Assembly (NCBI RefSeq): GCF_018446385.1
Contig: NC_055991.1
Location: 118,029,794-118,093,793 of the forward strand
Source: Zingiber officinale
Taxonomy: Eukaryota > Streptophyta > Magnoliopsida > Zingiberales > Zingiberaceae
Direction of reading: 5' to 3'
Length of the DNA: 64,000 bases
Shown here: positions 24,937 through 35,726 of the stretch, in pieces
Layout of the letters: every line of letters starts with the position of its first letter
How positions within the stretch are numbered: position 1 is the stretch's first letter
The notes under the pieces: generated by a model
What the model saw: only the letters and a program-made list of their open reading frames with translations
Databases searched by the model: none
What the model was told of the DNA's origin: nothing
Made by a program: the position numbers and the translations under genes

Positions 24937-27170
24937 ATGGCGGTGGACGTCTCCACCGCCGCGTTCGCCGAGCTCCAGGCCTCGCGCTCCGGCCTCGCCT
25001 CCCTCCTCCGGTCCACCTCCGACGTCGAAACCGCCCTCTCCGACTTCGACGCCCGCCTCTCCTCCCACCTCTCCGCCCTCTCCACCGTCTCCGACACCGT
25101 GTCTCCGCTCCAGTCCCACGCCGTCGCCACCCGCGCTCTCCGCTCCCGCATCGACCGGGCTGTCTCCCCTGCCCTCGCTCTCCTCCAAGCTTTCTCTCTC
25201 GTCCGCTCCCTCCAACGCCGCCTCCTCCGCCTCTCCCCCTCCCCTTCCGACCCCGGCACTCTCATCGACTACGTCGACTGCGTCGACCGCCTCCACGACG
25301 CTGTCGCGGGCGTCGCGGCTGACTGCGATCCCGCCGTGCAGCGGCTCCAGGAGGCTGTAGAGTTCCTGAGCCGAACCAAGGCCACGGACCGCCTCCGCCT
25401 CCGTCGTCTCCAGGAGACACTCACCGCTCTCCAGGCGATCTACGCCGACGAGGTCGATGCCCTCCGATACGAGGGTCTATTGGACGAAGCCCTAGTCCGG
25501 CTCCAGGACGACTACGAATCCCTCCTGCTCCTGCTGAAACACAATGCCCTAGGCGAATCTGACGGCCCCGACCAATTCGCCCAATCGACCGACGGCTCCG
25601 ATCTCGCACCTCTCGCCTCGCCTCTCCAGGTCCAGGCCCTCCGGCGAATCTCCCAAACTCTCGCCACCAACGATTGCCTCGACATCGCGATTGACATCTT
25701 CGTCAAGGTAATTGATCTTAACGAACCCTAAAAATTCGATCTTTGTGAATTCTCCGACCGCCGGCGGATTAGATAAGGGGTTGGTGGTGGTTGTAGGTGA
25801 GATATCGTCGGGCTGCGAAGGCGTTGATGAGGCTAAGCCCAGAGTACCTGCGGACGTACGCGCCGGAGGAGATAGACGCAATGGGGTGGGCGGAGGTGGA
25901 GCCGGCGATCACTCTTTGGATCCGGCAACTCGAATTGGCGGTGCAGACACTGTTCGCCCTCGAGAAGCAGCTTTGCCGCGACGTGCTCGGTCCCTTGATG
26001 GACGGCGTCGTCTGGCCCGAATGCTTCGCCAAGATCGCCGACCGTATCATGGCCGTTTTCTTCCGCTTCGGCGAGGGCGTCGCCCGGAGCTCCAAGCAGC
26101 CGCACAAGCTCTTCAAGCTCCTCGACATGTTCGATGCCTTGGCCCGCATCCGGCCACAGTTAGAGTCTACCTTCGACGGCGAGCCGGGCGGAGATATTCG
26201 CGCTCGGTTCCGCGAGCTCCAAAAGCTCGTTGTCCATGCGGCCGCCAAGGCATTGTGGGAGTTCGGTCTCCGGATCGAAGGCCTGCAGGACGCCGCCGAG
26301 CCGTCGCCCGGGGACGGGTCGGTGCCCAAGGTCGTCCGGCACGCCGTTCATTACCTCAAATGCCTCGCGACCGCCAGGTACGCTGGACCGATGGAACGAG
26401 TGCTCCGAACAGAGCGCAATTGGAGAGAAGACCCGCCGTCCCGTCCTCCGGTGGATGACGCCAGCGACGATGGTCTTCTCCGCGATGTGGCCCGCAACAT
26501 CCTAGAGGCGCTGCAGAGGAACGTGGAGGCGAAGCGCGCAAGGTGCGGGAAGAAGGACCGCGCGCTTCCTCACGTCATGGCCACCAATGCGTACTGGTAC
26601 GTGCACACGCGGACGCGAGGGACGGAGCTGGCGAAGCTGGTGGGGGAAGAGACGATGAGAGCGACGTTCAAAAACGCGGCGGAGCAGGCGGCGTTCGCGT
26701 ACCAGGAGTCGGCATGGGGAATGCTGCTGAGTTTGGTGGAGAGGGACGACGCGGCGGCGAAGGCGGAGCAGGGGAAGGGGAAGGCGAGGGCGAGGGCGAA
26801 GTTGGAGGAGTTCATGAGGGGATTCGAGGTCAACATGAGGAAGCACCGAAGCCTCTACAGCTTCCGCGATGCCGATCTGAGAAATCAGATTCGGGAGGCT
26901 GTGGAGAAGACGGTGGTGCCCGCCTACGCTGAGTTCTTGCACGCTAACGCGGCGGCGATCCCCGTAAGGGCGTTCCTGCCACCCGACTCGATCCGTGCTC
27001 TAATTCGGCAGGCATTCGACGCCGCCGAAGAAGGGGAAGAAGAGGAGGGCAAGAAACCGAGCTCCGTTCCTAAGCCTGAAGGCGAGAAAGTTCCACAGCG
27101 TAGGGAACGGATCCGGCGAGGGCAGGAGCGGCCGCCGGAGCTTGGAGGTTCTGGTTCCTTCGGACATTAG
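24937..27170 (+). CDS. Exocyst subunit EXO70 family protein (possibly EXO70I-type)
   Basis: Two exons, 24937-25707 and 25797-27170, join in phase 0 and encode 714 residues, in the normal EXO70 range. EXO70 is part of the exocyst, which tethers secretory vesicles to the plasma membrane. Residues 1-260 are the helical N-terminus (DARLSSHLSAL, then EAVEFLSRTKATDRLRLRRL). The Exo70 C-terminal domain (PF03081-like) follows from about residue 300, with WPECFAKIADRIMAVFFRFG at about 330-349 and FKLLDMFDAL after it. NAYWYVHTRTRGTELAKLVG and YQESAWGMLLSL mark the distal helices. The last 45 residues are a charged tail. Most plant EXO70 genes outside the A and I groups lack introns; the single intron and the ECF.KIADKIMAVFFRFGEGV-like motif made me think of EXO70I, but I cannot confirm the subfamily. 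Codon use is very GC-rich, as in many monocot genes. Confidence 0.87.
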
Positions 27171-28094
27171 CTCAACGAAAAAGGCCACGACATACTACAC
27201 GAATAACAGCTAGTATATATGTGAGCATACATAATCATTTTATTGTAGAGAATGAAGAAGATGCAAATATTATAGAGGAAATCTATCTGTTGGATTTCAT
27301 ATTGAGGGCTTCTTATCGTCTGTTCGATTCAATAGTGTGTGATCTTGGCCGTTTATAATTAGTAAATAGTGAACAACCAATTTTAAAGCATCTCCTTTTA
27401 AGCCGTTTTAGCACTTAATTGGGGGCTAATTCAAAATCAAGTTAATTTAGGGCCAAATAAAATTTATTTTATTTTGGATTAATGATTAAGCTCATCATGA
27501 ATTTCTTTAGCAATGTCATCACAATATTCATTTTTAACGAATATATTATATAATTACAACATTTCATTAGATTCGTTCATAAATAAACATGTCATATGTT
27601 AATAGTTACATAAATTAAATATTATATTCTTTTCATGACAAATTATGTTTTAAAAGGTTGAATCATTTCCGTATTCATCAAAGAATATGTGTACAAATTG
27701 TCATCTCATTGTTCCATTCATTTACGAGAATTGAAAACTTGTATACTAGGTACATAGATCTTTCTCATCTCTTATAATCTCTTATTTTCACTTTTGTTAA
27801 CTAGCAATGTGAAGATTTATAAAAGAGTGAACAAGAAGTTGACTACAAATAGTGGTGAAGTCAAAATTATAATCTACTTTTATTGATAGAAAAAAAAAAG
27901 AAATAGAAGTCTTGGCGTAGTGATAATATTGTTGCTTTGTGACCTACATGAAACATCATTATCACAATTCCGATCCAATCATAAGCAAATAGAGTATTGT
28001 ACACAAAAGAGAACAACAAAAGAGTACAACAAAGGAGTACGATTCATATAGCCAACCTAAAATAGTTGAGACTAATTGAACTGGAAAACAGTCC
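27171..28094. other. Intergenic region between convergent EXO70 and LysM-kinase genes
   Basis: AT-rich sequence that should hold both 3' untranslated regions, since the two genes converge here. I see no open frame, RNA gene or transposon ends. Confidence 0.6.
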
Positions 28095-30736
28095 TCATCT
28101 TCCTCCAAAGATGCCACTGAACACTTGACTGTTGCCACCAAGTGATGCTTCCCACTCTATGGAAGCCATCAGAATCTGCAATAGGTTTGCTGTGATCTCT
28201 CTCATTTCCGGTCGACTTACAGGATCATCACTCAAGCACCACATAGCAATGTGCACCATCTGAATTAGGTTAAAGCAGTGATTCATAAATAACTATTTGT
28301 CATGATCTGAAGAAAGAAAATTAAAAAAAAAAAAAAAGAAGAAAGACAAAAATTAAGGATGAACTAATTAACCTTGTGAACTTCTTCAGCAGGGTAAAAA
28401 TGATTCAGATTTGGATCTATAATCTCCTCAATGGCTCTCTCTGGATCTTCTGAGAGGAAAATTCCTTTCATCTGGTGCAAATCACAAATAAGCAGTAATC
28501 TGCCATTGTTATGTTGTTCTTTTCTTTCATTGCCATAAACAGCTAAGTTGAAGATAATCTTACAATTGTGGCCAGTGATCTCATCTTGCTTGGATCCTTT
28601 CGATCTGGAGTTAGAGCCCTTTGGCCTGTGACAAGCTCAGACAGCACAACTCCAAAGGCAAACACATCAGATTTGGTGGTCATTTGCAGCTCCCTAACAG
28701 ATCTGACAAAAACAAGCTACTAATGTCAAGTAACTGAATATGATCGGTCTATCTATCTATACATATATATACGAACTCTGGTGGAAGGTATCCCGGTGTT
28801 CCGACCAAACGTGTAGCTAAATACCCTTGTTCTTCCCTGTGTTCCTCCACCAGCTTTGCTAGCCCGAAATCTGCTACCTGTTCGAAGAACAATAAAACAT
28901 AACTCAAGACTTATGGAATTGAGTGAAGTTGAACAAAAAGGTTCACCTTTGCTCTTAGTGTGCTATCCAAAAGGATGTTGCTAGTCTTTATATCGCGATG
29001 AACACAAGTCGTCTTGGTGTGTTCGTGTATGTACTCGATTCCGCATGCTGTATCCAATGCAATCTGAGTTCTTGCAGTCCATGATAGAGGCAGATGACCT
29101 GCTTTGCAGTTCATTAGACTTGGCTGTTTCGATACATTTCAATCAATATAATATACTGTAAATGTAAGTGCTTGGCCCTAACCTTTGAGCAATGGATCAT
29201 GAAGGTTCTCATTCAGTGAGCCATTCTGAACATACTCATAGACCAAGTAAAGGTAGTCCTCTCCTGCTGCATAACCAATGAGTTCGACCTAGTTCGAAGA
29301 GTCGAATGTAGTTAGACAACAAAGAAACACTTGAATTGAAGGTTCTATTTTGTGACATACCACATTTCTGTGATGCACGTTGCATAAAACATTTAGCTCA
29401 GCAAGGAACTCCTTGGACTTGCTTGATTTCATCTTTTTAATCGCAACTTCCTGCACTGATATTAGTAAACAACTTGTTTTCTATCGAAATGAATATGAAC
29501 TTGAAGATCTATTACCTCATTGGCTAAGATTCCGAAATACACACTGCCGTACCCTCCCTCGCCGATCTTTCTTGATCCTTCAAAACTTGCAGTGGCTTGA
29601 TCAACCTCTTCCAGACTAAATATCACTGGTCTCTCTGTTCTGAATGCTGCAGTTCCTGCAAAATGAGACTTTTAAGGGTTAAGAACCATAATTAGAGCTT
29701 AATTAGAGACATAGTTAAGGTTAGAAATTAAATATCTTAATACCTTCACCATTCTTGCAAGTAAGAAGCCGGCTCTCCAAGGCTGCAACTGTGCATCTTG
29801 TGCTTGTAATTTTGCTCGAGTTTGCCTTCGATTTCTCGTCAATGGTGTCAGCCGATCGCCTTCTCTGATAGAAGAGTACCGAGAAGCCGATGAGGATGAT
29901 CGACAAAAATGATATGGAAATGCCAAGCGCTATGATTGCAACCTTCTGCTTCCCTGATAAATTCCAACGCCACGGAGTCAATCTAATGTTTTGAACCCAC
30001 ACAATGATGCGTTAGTTCTCTTCCAAACTCGAACTTTCTCCGATGGTTTACCTTTGAAGTAATTAGCATGAGGCGCCGCCGGCGCCAGCTCCGGCGAAGA
30101 ATGTGCACCCATGGGCACGAACAGAAGTTGGCTGAGGGGGATGGAGTTCGGGTGCTGACTCAACTCTGCGTTTATCGCTATGATCGAATCCACGTCGGTG
30201 TCCAGCAAGTCAGCGATGGTTGTCAACGTGTCGCCGGCCTGCACAGCGTACGACACCACCACCACCTTCTTCTCCTCCCTTGATCCTCCTCTTCCCGCCG
30301 TCCAACAACCGCAGGGGAGGTGGACGGTGATATTGCCTGGGAAGATGACTTTGGCCGGCAAGCGCCACGCCAACCCGCTGAACACTGTGGCGTTAATGTC
30401 GTCGGCGGTGTCCTTGTACTTCACCTGGTAGACAGCGTCGTGGAACAGGGCGGTGAGGTTGGCGTCCGCCGGCCGCTCGCACGCGCAGGGGACCGAGACC
30501 AGGTAGTCTTCCTCGGAGCCTCGGAGGAAGGCCTGGATGAGCGAGGCGTTGGCGGCGAACTGATCGGCAACCGCCGAGACGTCGAGCCCGCGAGGGCGGA
30601 CGTAGAGGAAGGCCTCACAGAGGGGGGAGGGAGAAGGGGCGTCGCAGGCCATTGGCTCGCCATCGCAACGGAGGAAGAAGGAGAGAAAGAGCAGTGCAGC
30701 GGCAGCCGGGAGAAGGAGGTACTCGCCGGCTGCCAT
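28095..30736 (-). CDS. LysM domain receptor-like kinase, LYK3-like
   Basis: Ten exons fit in one frame (1887 nt, 628 residues): 30736-30052, 29953-29744, 29655-29516, 29450-29361, 29288-29183, 29098-28947, 28877-28777, 28702-28564, 28471-28373, 28259-28095. Residues 1-26 are a signal peptide. The ectodomain has the LysM-receptor cysteine pattern (C31, C40, CAC at 84-86, CGC at 142-144) and a clear third LysM at about 162-208. A membrane span lies at about 233-256. The kinase has [12 protein letters not shown] (329-340), Lys350 in [13 protein letters not shown] (444-451) and DFG (464-466), so it should be active, unlike LYK4/5 or LYR proteins. It resembles Arabidopsis LYK3 (for example [11 protein letters not shown] before HRD, and [15 protein letters not shown]). 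Such receptors bind chitin-type oligosaccharides at the plasma membrane in immunity or symbiosis; the ligand here is not predictable. All introns are GT-AG and no lesion is visible. Confidence 0.92.
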
Positions 30737-31193
30737 CTACGGCCGTCGGAGAAGAAGGTGAGCTACCGCATCTCCGTCTCGAGCTGTCGGAGCAGCAAGA
30801 TTTGATTTTGACGGTGTTGCCGCATTGCGACGGTCCAGTTGGATATCAACGCGACGTCGGAATCAAAAATCGATCCAACTTGGAACGAATCTAATGGGTT
30901 TTGATACTGCATTGGGAAGGCCGCCCGCCGGCCGGCCGGCCGGCGGACATCTATGCGTTGCTTTCGACGTTTGTTTGTAATTATTTGCGTCGAAATTTCC
31001 ACTGAACTGAACGCCAAATTCTAGCATTTTTTAAGAAGATAATCTAAGCATTTCCACCAAATGTAAACCCTAGCAATTGGCCACAACCAGGTCGGATGAT
31101 CATCCAACAAGATCTATTTAATTTAATTAAACGAATTGGATTGCAGTAGGGAACACGTCAATCCCAAGTGTCACTCCTATATAGCAATAAAAT
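30737..31193. other. Intergenic/promoter region of the LysM kinase gene
   Basis: 457 bp between the LysM kinase start and the stop of the next minus-strand gene. It must contain the kinase promoter and the neighbour's 3' end. A short GGCC repeat lies inside it; I see no clear TATA box. Confidence 0.5.
30921..30947. repeat. Short palindromic (GGCC)n tract
   Basis: CCGGCCGGCCGGCCGG embedded in CCGCC/GGCGG, a self-complementary CpG-rich tract about 185-210 bp upstream of the LysM kinase ATG. It could form a cruciform or be a methylation target. Confidence 0.7.
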
Positions 31194-33689
31194 CTAGCAA
31201 TGGCACGAGTAAGCAACATGCTTCTTCTTGGAGACATAGCTGGACACGAACTCATCCGCCGTGGCAGCATACGCGTCATCATCCACTTGACCTGGCACAA
31301 GAATCTTGGTGAGCCCCGAAGCGATTCTCTTCCCCGCCACACTCTCGTAGAACACACCGGCCACTGCAGGCACAAACACATCGCTCTTCGAGCAGATTTG
31401 GAAGTCGATAACTCTCTCCAGCTCACTCCCAGTCCCCAGCACCTCCGCCCTCTTCTCTGCCGGCACCAAATCGTCCTGCAACACCGGAGCAAACAGCACG
31501 GTCAAGGTTCAAATCGATCGTGGAAGATGAATGAACTCAATTTCTTAATTACCTTCGTGTAAGTCCTTGGGAAGTACTCCTTCAATGGAGTAAGAGTTTC
31601 ATCCCACCAAGTCTGGGTTACGTAGACAGCGTTGTCTTTTCCGAACCCGAGCATTCGCAAGAAATCCACGACCTCCTGCACGTCGTAGCAGGCCTTCTTG
31701 CCGGTTTTGCCTTCCTTGCAGCTTTGCCGATCAGTCCTAATGTCGATGGCGATGAACTGGCTGTGCAGGTTGTGTCCGAGCATTTGGAGCCTCTGGATCA
31801 TCATGTCGGCCACTTTGGACACCGCGGGTTTGATTACGAGACTGCCGAACATGGCTAAGCAGGCGACTGACTCCAGTTCGTCGTTGCGGTTTTCCCGCAT
31901 TCCTACGCTGGCTGAAGGAAAAGAGCTCGCGAGCTTCAAGTAGTTGTTGGCGAGGAATGCTGGTCGGATTTGCTCGTTGATGAAGTCCTCCGACACGCCG
32001 TTGGGGACTCTAATGACAGTCGGCAGTCGAGCGGCTACGCCGGCGGGAAGCTCGCTTACCACTTTGACGACACCTTCCAGGCTCTGGATGAATTTATCGA
32101 CATCGTATAATTCTTGGAAGTTCCTGCAGTGGCGATCAGTTCTGTTAGTAAAAACTGCAAATCTCAGAGGCATTTCGGCAAGCATTCTCAGTGCAGTTCA
32201 TGAAGAACCCCATTAGCATCAAAATTGAAGATTAGTTGCTCATAGACAAACGACCGATCGAGTATGGCTCGATGTTTCGATGTAGATGATGCGAAATGGA
32301 ATACCTCTTTTGACCTGGCTTGCTTCCTCTTATATCAGGGAGCACCAAAGTGGCTCCAAGATACCTTGCAATGACCACAGCATCAGCCACCTATTTGATC
32401 AAACAAAACTCTGAAACACTTTTACTAGCACAAGACGATCTTTGTTTTCAGAAATTAATGATCCTGATTAACTACAGAATTTGCATGAGCAAAAACAAGA
32501 ACAAAAACAAAAACAAAAAAAAATGTAAGTAGTAGACCTGTGAGGGATGGTACTCTGGGCCACTCTTCAAGGAGAATGTGATGTGGCCATTTGATTGTTC
32601 TGCGTCCTCTTCTGAACAAATATGATCCATGAGTTAGAACAAATCAAACTAGAGTTTTTATTTTAATCAGGGCTAGGTTGTTTTGAAAGTTTTAGCACAG
32701 AGCTGAACCTGGCTTTCCCCAGCATGGTTTAAGGGCTTGGGTTCTAGCTGGTTGACGACTAACCCAGTTTAGCGACCTCTCTTCCCCTCGGTGCCTCGCC
32801 TGAAGTGCATGGTGCAAAATAGAGAGCAGTTTACAAGAGATCAGGGGCGGATTTACCTAATGGCCCGAGGGGGCCACGGCCCCTCCAAAATTTTTAAATA
32901 ATATTATTTTTATATTAATTTTTTAAAAATAGTTTAGTATATATATTATTTAGACCCTTAAAAAGTAATATGCATTATTGGTCTAATGGTATGTATAATT
33001 TATTTTTCAAACGCACCTCTCAAGTTCGAATCCTTAGAGGACTATTTTTTTTTCCATATTTCAATTAAATATATATTATTCATGAAAGTTAGGAAGGATT
33101 ATTATTATAGAATATATTTAATAATTATTTTAATTTCGTCACTTGATATATGGCCTCCCTAAACTTAAAATCCTAGATCCGCCCCTGCAAGAGATCATTC
33201 AATAAAGAGCTCAATCGAATCCAAAACTTCGATGAGAAATGAAGAACAAAAGTTCACCCGTTTCATGTTCAGACAGGATTTTAAGAATATGTTTAAATAT
33301 CAAAAAGTGTTGAATTACTAAATTTTAATATGGTTGAGAGTTATTTCTCATCTTTAACGTTGTTATTCTGAGAAAAACACCTTGAAAAGAGTAGAAATAC
33401 AATACACGATTCATATTCTACCATTCCAATACCGACAAACAATTAAACAGAACATGGAAAAGTTGAATACTTGAAGCTTTTTGGAACAACATCAGATCAA
33501 AAAAACCAGAAGTAGAGGAATCAACGCAGCAATGTTTAACAAAAAACAAACTGAAAACAGAGGAAACTCGTTTTTTATTACTATTATTTTTACCTCAACT
33601 GTGTCGAAATGATCTCTTTTGATCATATTTCCGAGCATGAGGAACATGGAGATAGTCAAAACACCGGCCAAGAACTGTTTTGAATCCAT
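31194..33689 (-). CDS. O-fucosyltransferase family protein, MSR (mannan synthesis-related)-like
   Basis: Five exons can be placed: 33689-33594, about 32606-32538, 32390-32305, 32123-31553 and 31475-31194, giving 367 residues with consistent phases. Residues 5-23 are a signal-anchor (FLAGVLTISMFLMLGNMI), typical of a Golgi type II protein. The plant O-fucosyltransferase-like domain (PF10250) follows: ITFSLKSGPEYHPSQVADAV, YLGATLVLPDIRGSKPG, NFQELYDVDKFIQSLEGVVK, CLAMFGSL, GKDNAVYVTQTWWDETLTPL, and VPAVAGVFYESVAGKRIASG near the C-terminus. The domain order and MDSKQFLAG N-terminus resemble MSR1/MSR2, which support mannan synthesis in the Golgi; the catalytic activity of these proteins is unproven. 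The exon 2 acceptor is the least certain, as two AG sites lie five bases apart and only the downstream one keeps frame. Intron 1 (about 1 kb) carries a MITE. Confidence 0.85.
32842..33187. mobile_element. hAT-type MITE (346 bp) in intron 1 of the MSR-like gene
   Basis: Terminal inverted repeats CAGGGGCGGAT and ATCCGCCCCTG are flanked by a perfect 8-bp duplication, CAAGAGAT, at 32834-32841 and 33188-33195. An 8-bp duplication with CAGGG ends is diagnostic of the hAT superfamily. There is no transposase, so it is non-autonomous. Its interior is AT-rich and includes a tRNA-promoter-like stretch (32980-33033). Confidence 0.92.
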
Positions 33690-33967
33690 CGCCACCGGCG
33701 CTCTGTTCTGACTCGACGAGGAGGGGGAGGAGAGGCGAAGATGGTGAGAATCGAGCTGTAGGAGGAAAAAGAAAAGGAATAGTCAATGAGTGATTAAGGT
33801 TGGTTGACACGTCAGTATGGAAGTTAAAGTTTTCTCTCTCTTTTTTTTTTTCCTTCTTGCCTCTTTTTGTTTGCTTCCCTTTTTGGATTATTTTTGGAAT
33901 GGTATTTCCGTTTTATTTCCAAATGCAGAAACAAGGTACATTTTAGTTTTTCTCATTTTTGTTTAAA

Positions 33968-34185
33968 GGTGCGTTTGGCTTGCAAGTTTTTTATTTTTAT
34001 TTTTTAAAAAATATTTATTTTTTAAAAAATGGAAAATGATTTTTTGTCATTCTCTAATTTTTTAAAAAATACTATCTATTTTTTTAGAAAACAGACACAA
34101 AAAATACAAATTAAACATCATTTTTCAAAAACATGTATTTTTCAAAAAAAAAATGAAAATGAAAAACACACAAACCAAACGCACC
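33968..34185. mobile_element. MITE-like inverted-repeat element (about 218 bp)
   Basis: Starts GGTGCGTTTGGCTTG and ends CAAACCAAACGCACC, an inverted repeat of about 13-15 bp with one mismatch. The middle is AT-rich and self-complementary. GTGCGTTTGG ends are common in plant MITEs. I see no clear target duplication, so the superfamily is open. Confidence 0.7.
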
Positions 34186-35369
34186 CAAACATAATTTATT
34201 CATTTCATTACTAAATTATTTCGTTCACCTCTAACAAATTTATAGGTGTAAAACGAATAATAAAAATATTTATTATTAGCAAAAAAAAAATATCCTTTTC
34301 TAAAAATAATAAACTAACGTTTTTCATATTTTTATTTTTAAAAATATTTAAACTTGATTAAAATTATTTTAACATAGTCAAAATTTACTTAAAATTATTG
34401 TAGCAACTATTTAAATAACTTTTACAACACTGATAAAATAAAAATATTTTAAAGACAATAATATGATGCAGTCCTTTCTTTCTTTCTCTTTTTTTTTTAA
34501 AAGTGGTATGCTTTGAAAAAAAAAAGATAATTAGGATTTTTTTTATTTTTGCCTAATATATTGGTTTATAATTAAATACAGTGATATTTCCAAGTTAATT
34601 TAGAAGTGCAATAAATAAATTCTAAAATAGATTATAATGAACATATAAAATAACTAAAAGGTTAAAACTATCATCTAATTACCATATGAAAAATAGTAGG
34701 TCATTATGATATAATTAATTGATAAATGAATTGCTCATATGAGACAAATGAATTTTCATCTTTTTTTTGAAAAATAATAATGGATAATGTTTAAACTAAC
34801 AAATATTTAAACTATTTACTTATTCTACAAATTAGAAAATGGAAACGAAAACTATTTAGGAAGTATGTGCTAGAATGAAAATAAATATCATTTTTGACAG
34901 AATATTATTAAAATAAAATAAAAGGTTTCTACACTAGACTATCATAAAATAAATGAATGACTAAACTTGATTTTAAACATTTTCTTATTTTTTAAAAAAG
35001 AAGACAAGTTTAATTTTGTCTTTAAAGAAAAATATATTAGTTATTTTTTTATCCCCTGAAAAAATAGTGGTGATGAACATGAACTAAACACATAAATTTC
35101 CTATTTCCATAGGATGTCTCTTACTTCCTTTCAATATTCAAATTCAATCAAAATTCCAAACGCTCAAACATCTAAAGATACCCTACCTAAATTGTATTTA
35201 ATATAATACATATGATAAAAAATAAAACAGCCGAGTTTATTCATCGATTAAGCTACTATTCATCAGTTCATCCATCCTAATCGATTGACATCTAACATCA
35301 ACGATTGATGAACACCAATCAAATTCACCCATTAATTCAGAGACATTATGTGGATAACTCAGCGAATAA
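34186..35369. other. AT-rich intergenic DNA
   Basis: No gene, RNA or transposon ends recognised. Long A and T runs dominate. Confidence 0.6.
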
Positions 35370-35640
35370 CAATCGATTGGTACTTATAACAATCGATTGG
35401 TGAGTCAATCCGCCTAATCAATTTTAGACCGTTTTGTACACAACCTAGGTTCACCAATTGATTGGTTCTCATGACAGTCAATTGGTGAACACCAATCGAT
35501 CTATCTAATTGATTCCAACTTTTCTGTTCATCATTCTAGGTATCCCAATCGATTGATCTTCATGATAGTCAATTGGTGACCACTAGTTGAACTGCCCATT
35601 CGACTTGAGAGCAATTTTTTTTCCTAAATTCACACTCACT
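35370..35640. repeat. Degenerate tandem repeat built on CAATCGATTGGT
   Basis: About three units of 86-92 bp start near 35370, 35455 and 35547. Each begins CAATCGATTGGT or a one-base variant, followed about 22 bp later by a second copy of the same palindrome. It lies just outside the retrotransposon starting at 35727, whose LTRs carry the same palindrome. Confidence 0.7.
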
Positions 35641-35726
35641 AATCAATTGATGAACTTCACCAATTAATTAATATCAGAAAACTTGGTTTATGCACATGGA
35701 TTTTCAGCTCAAAAAATCTTAAAAAA

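Noticed and set aside
24699-25322. Arg/Pro-rich plus-strand frames over the EXO70 5' end
   Set aside because: Alternate frames of a GC-rich exon; the EXO70 frame explains the sequence.
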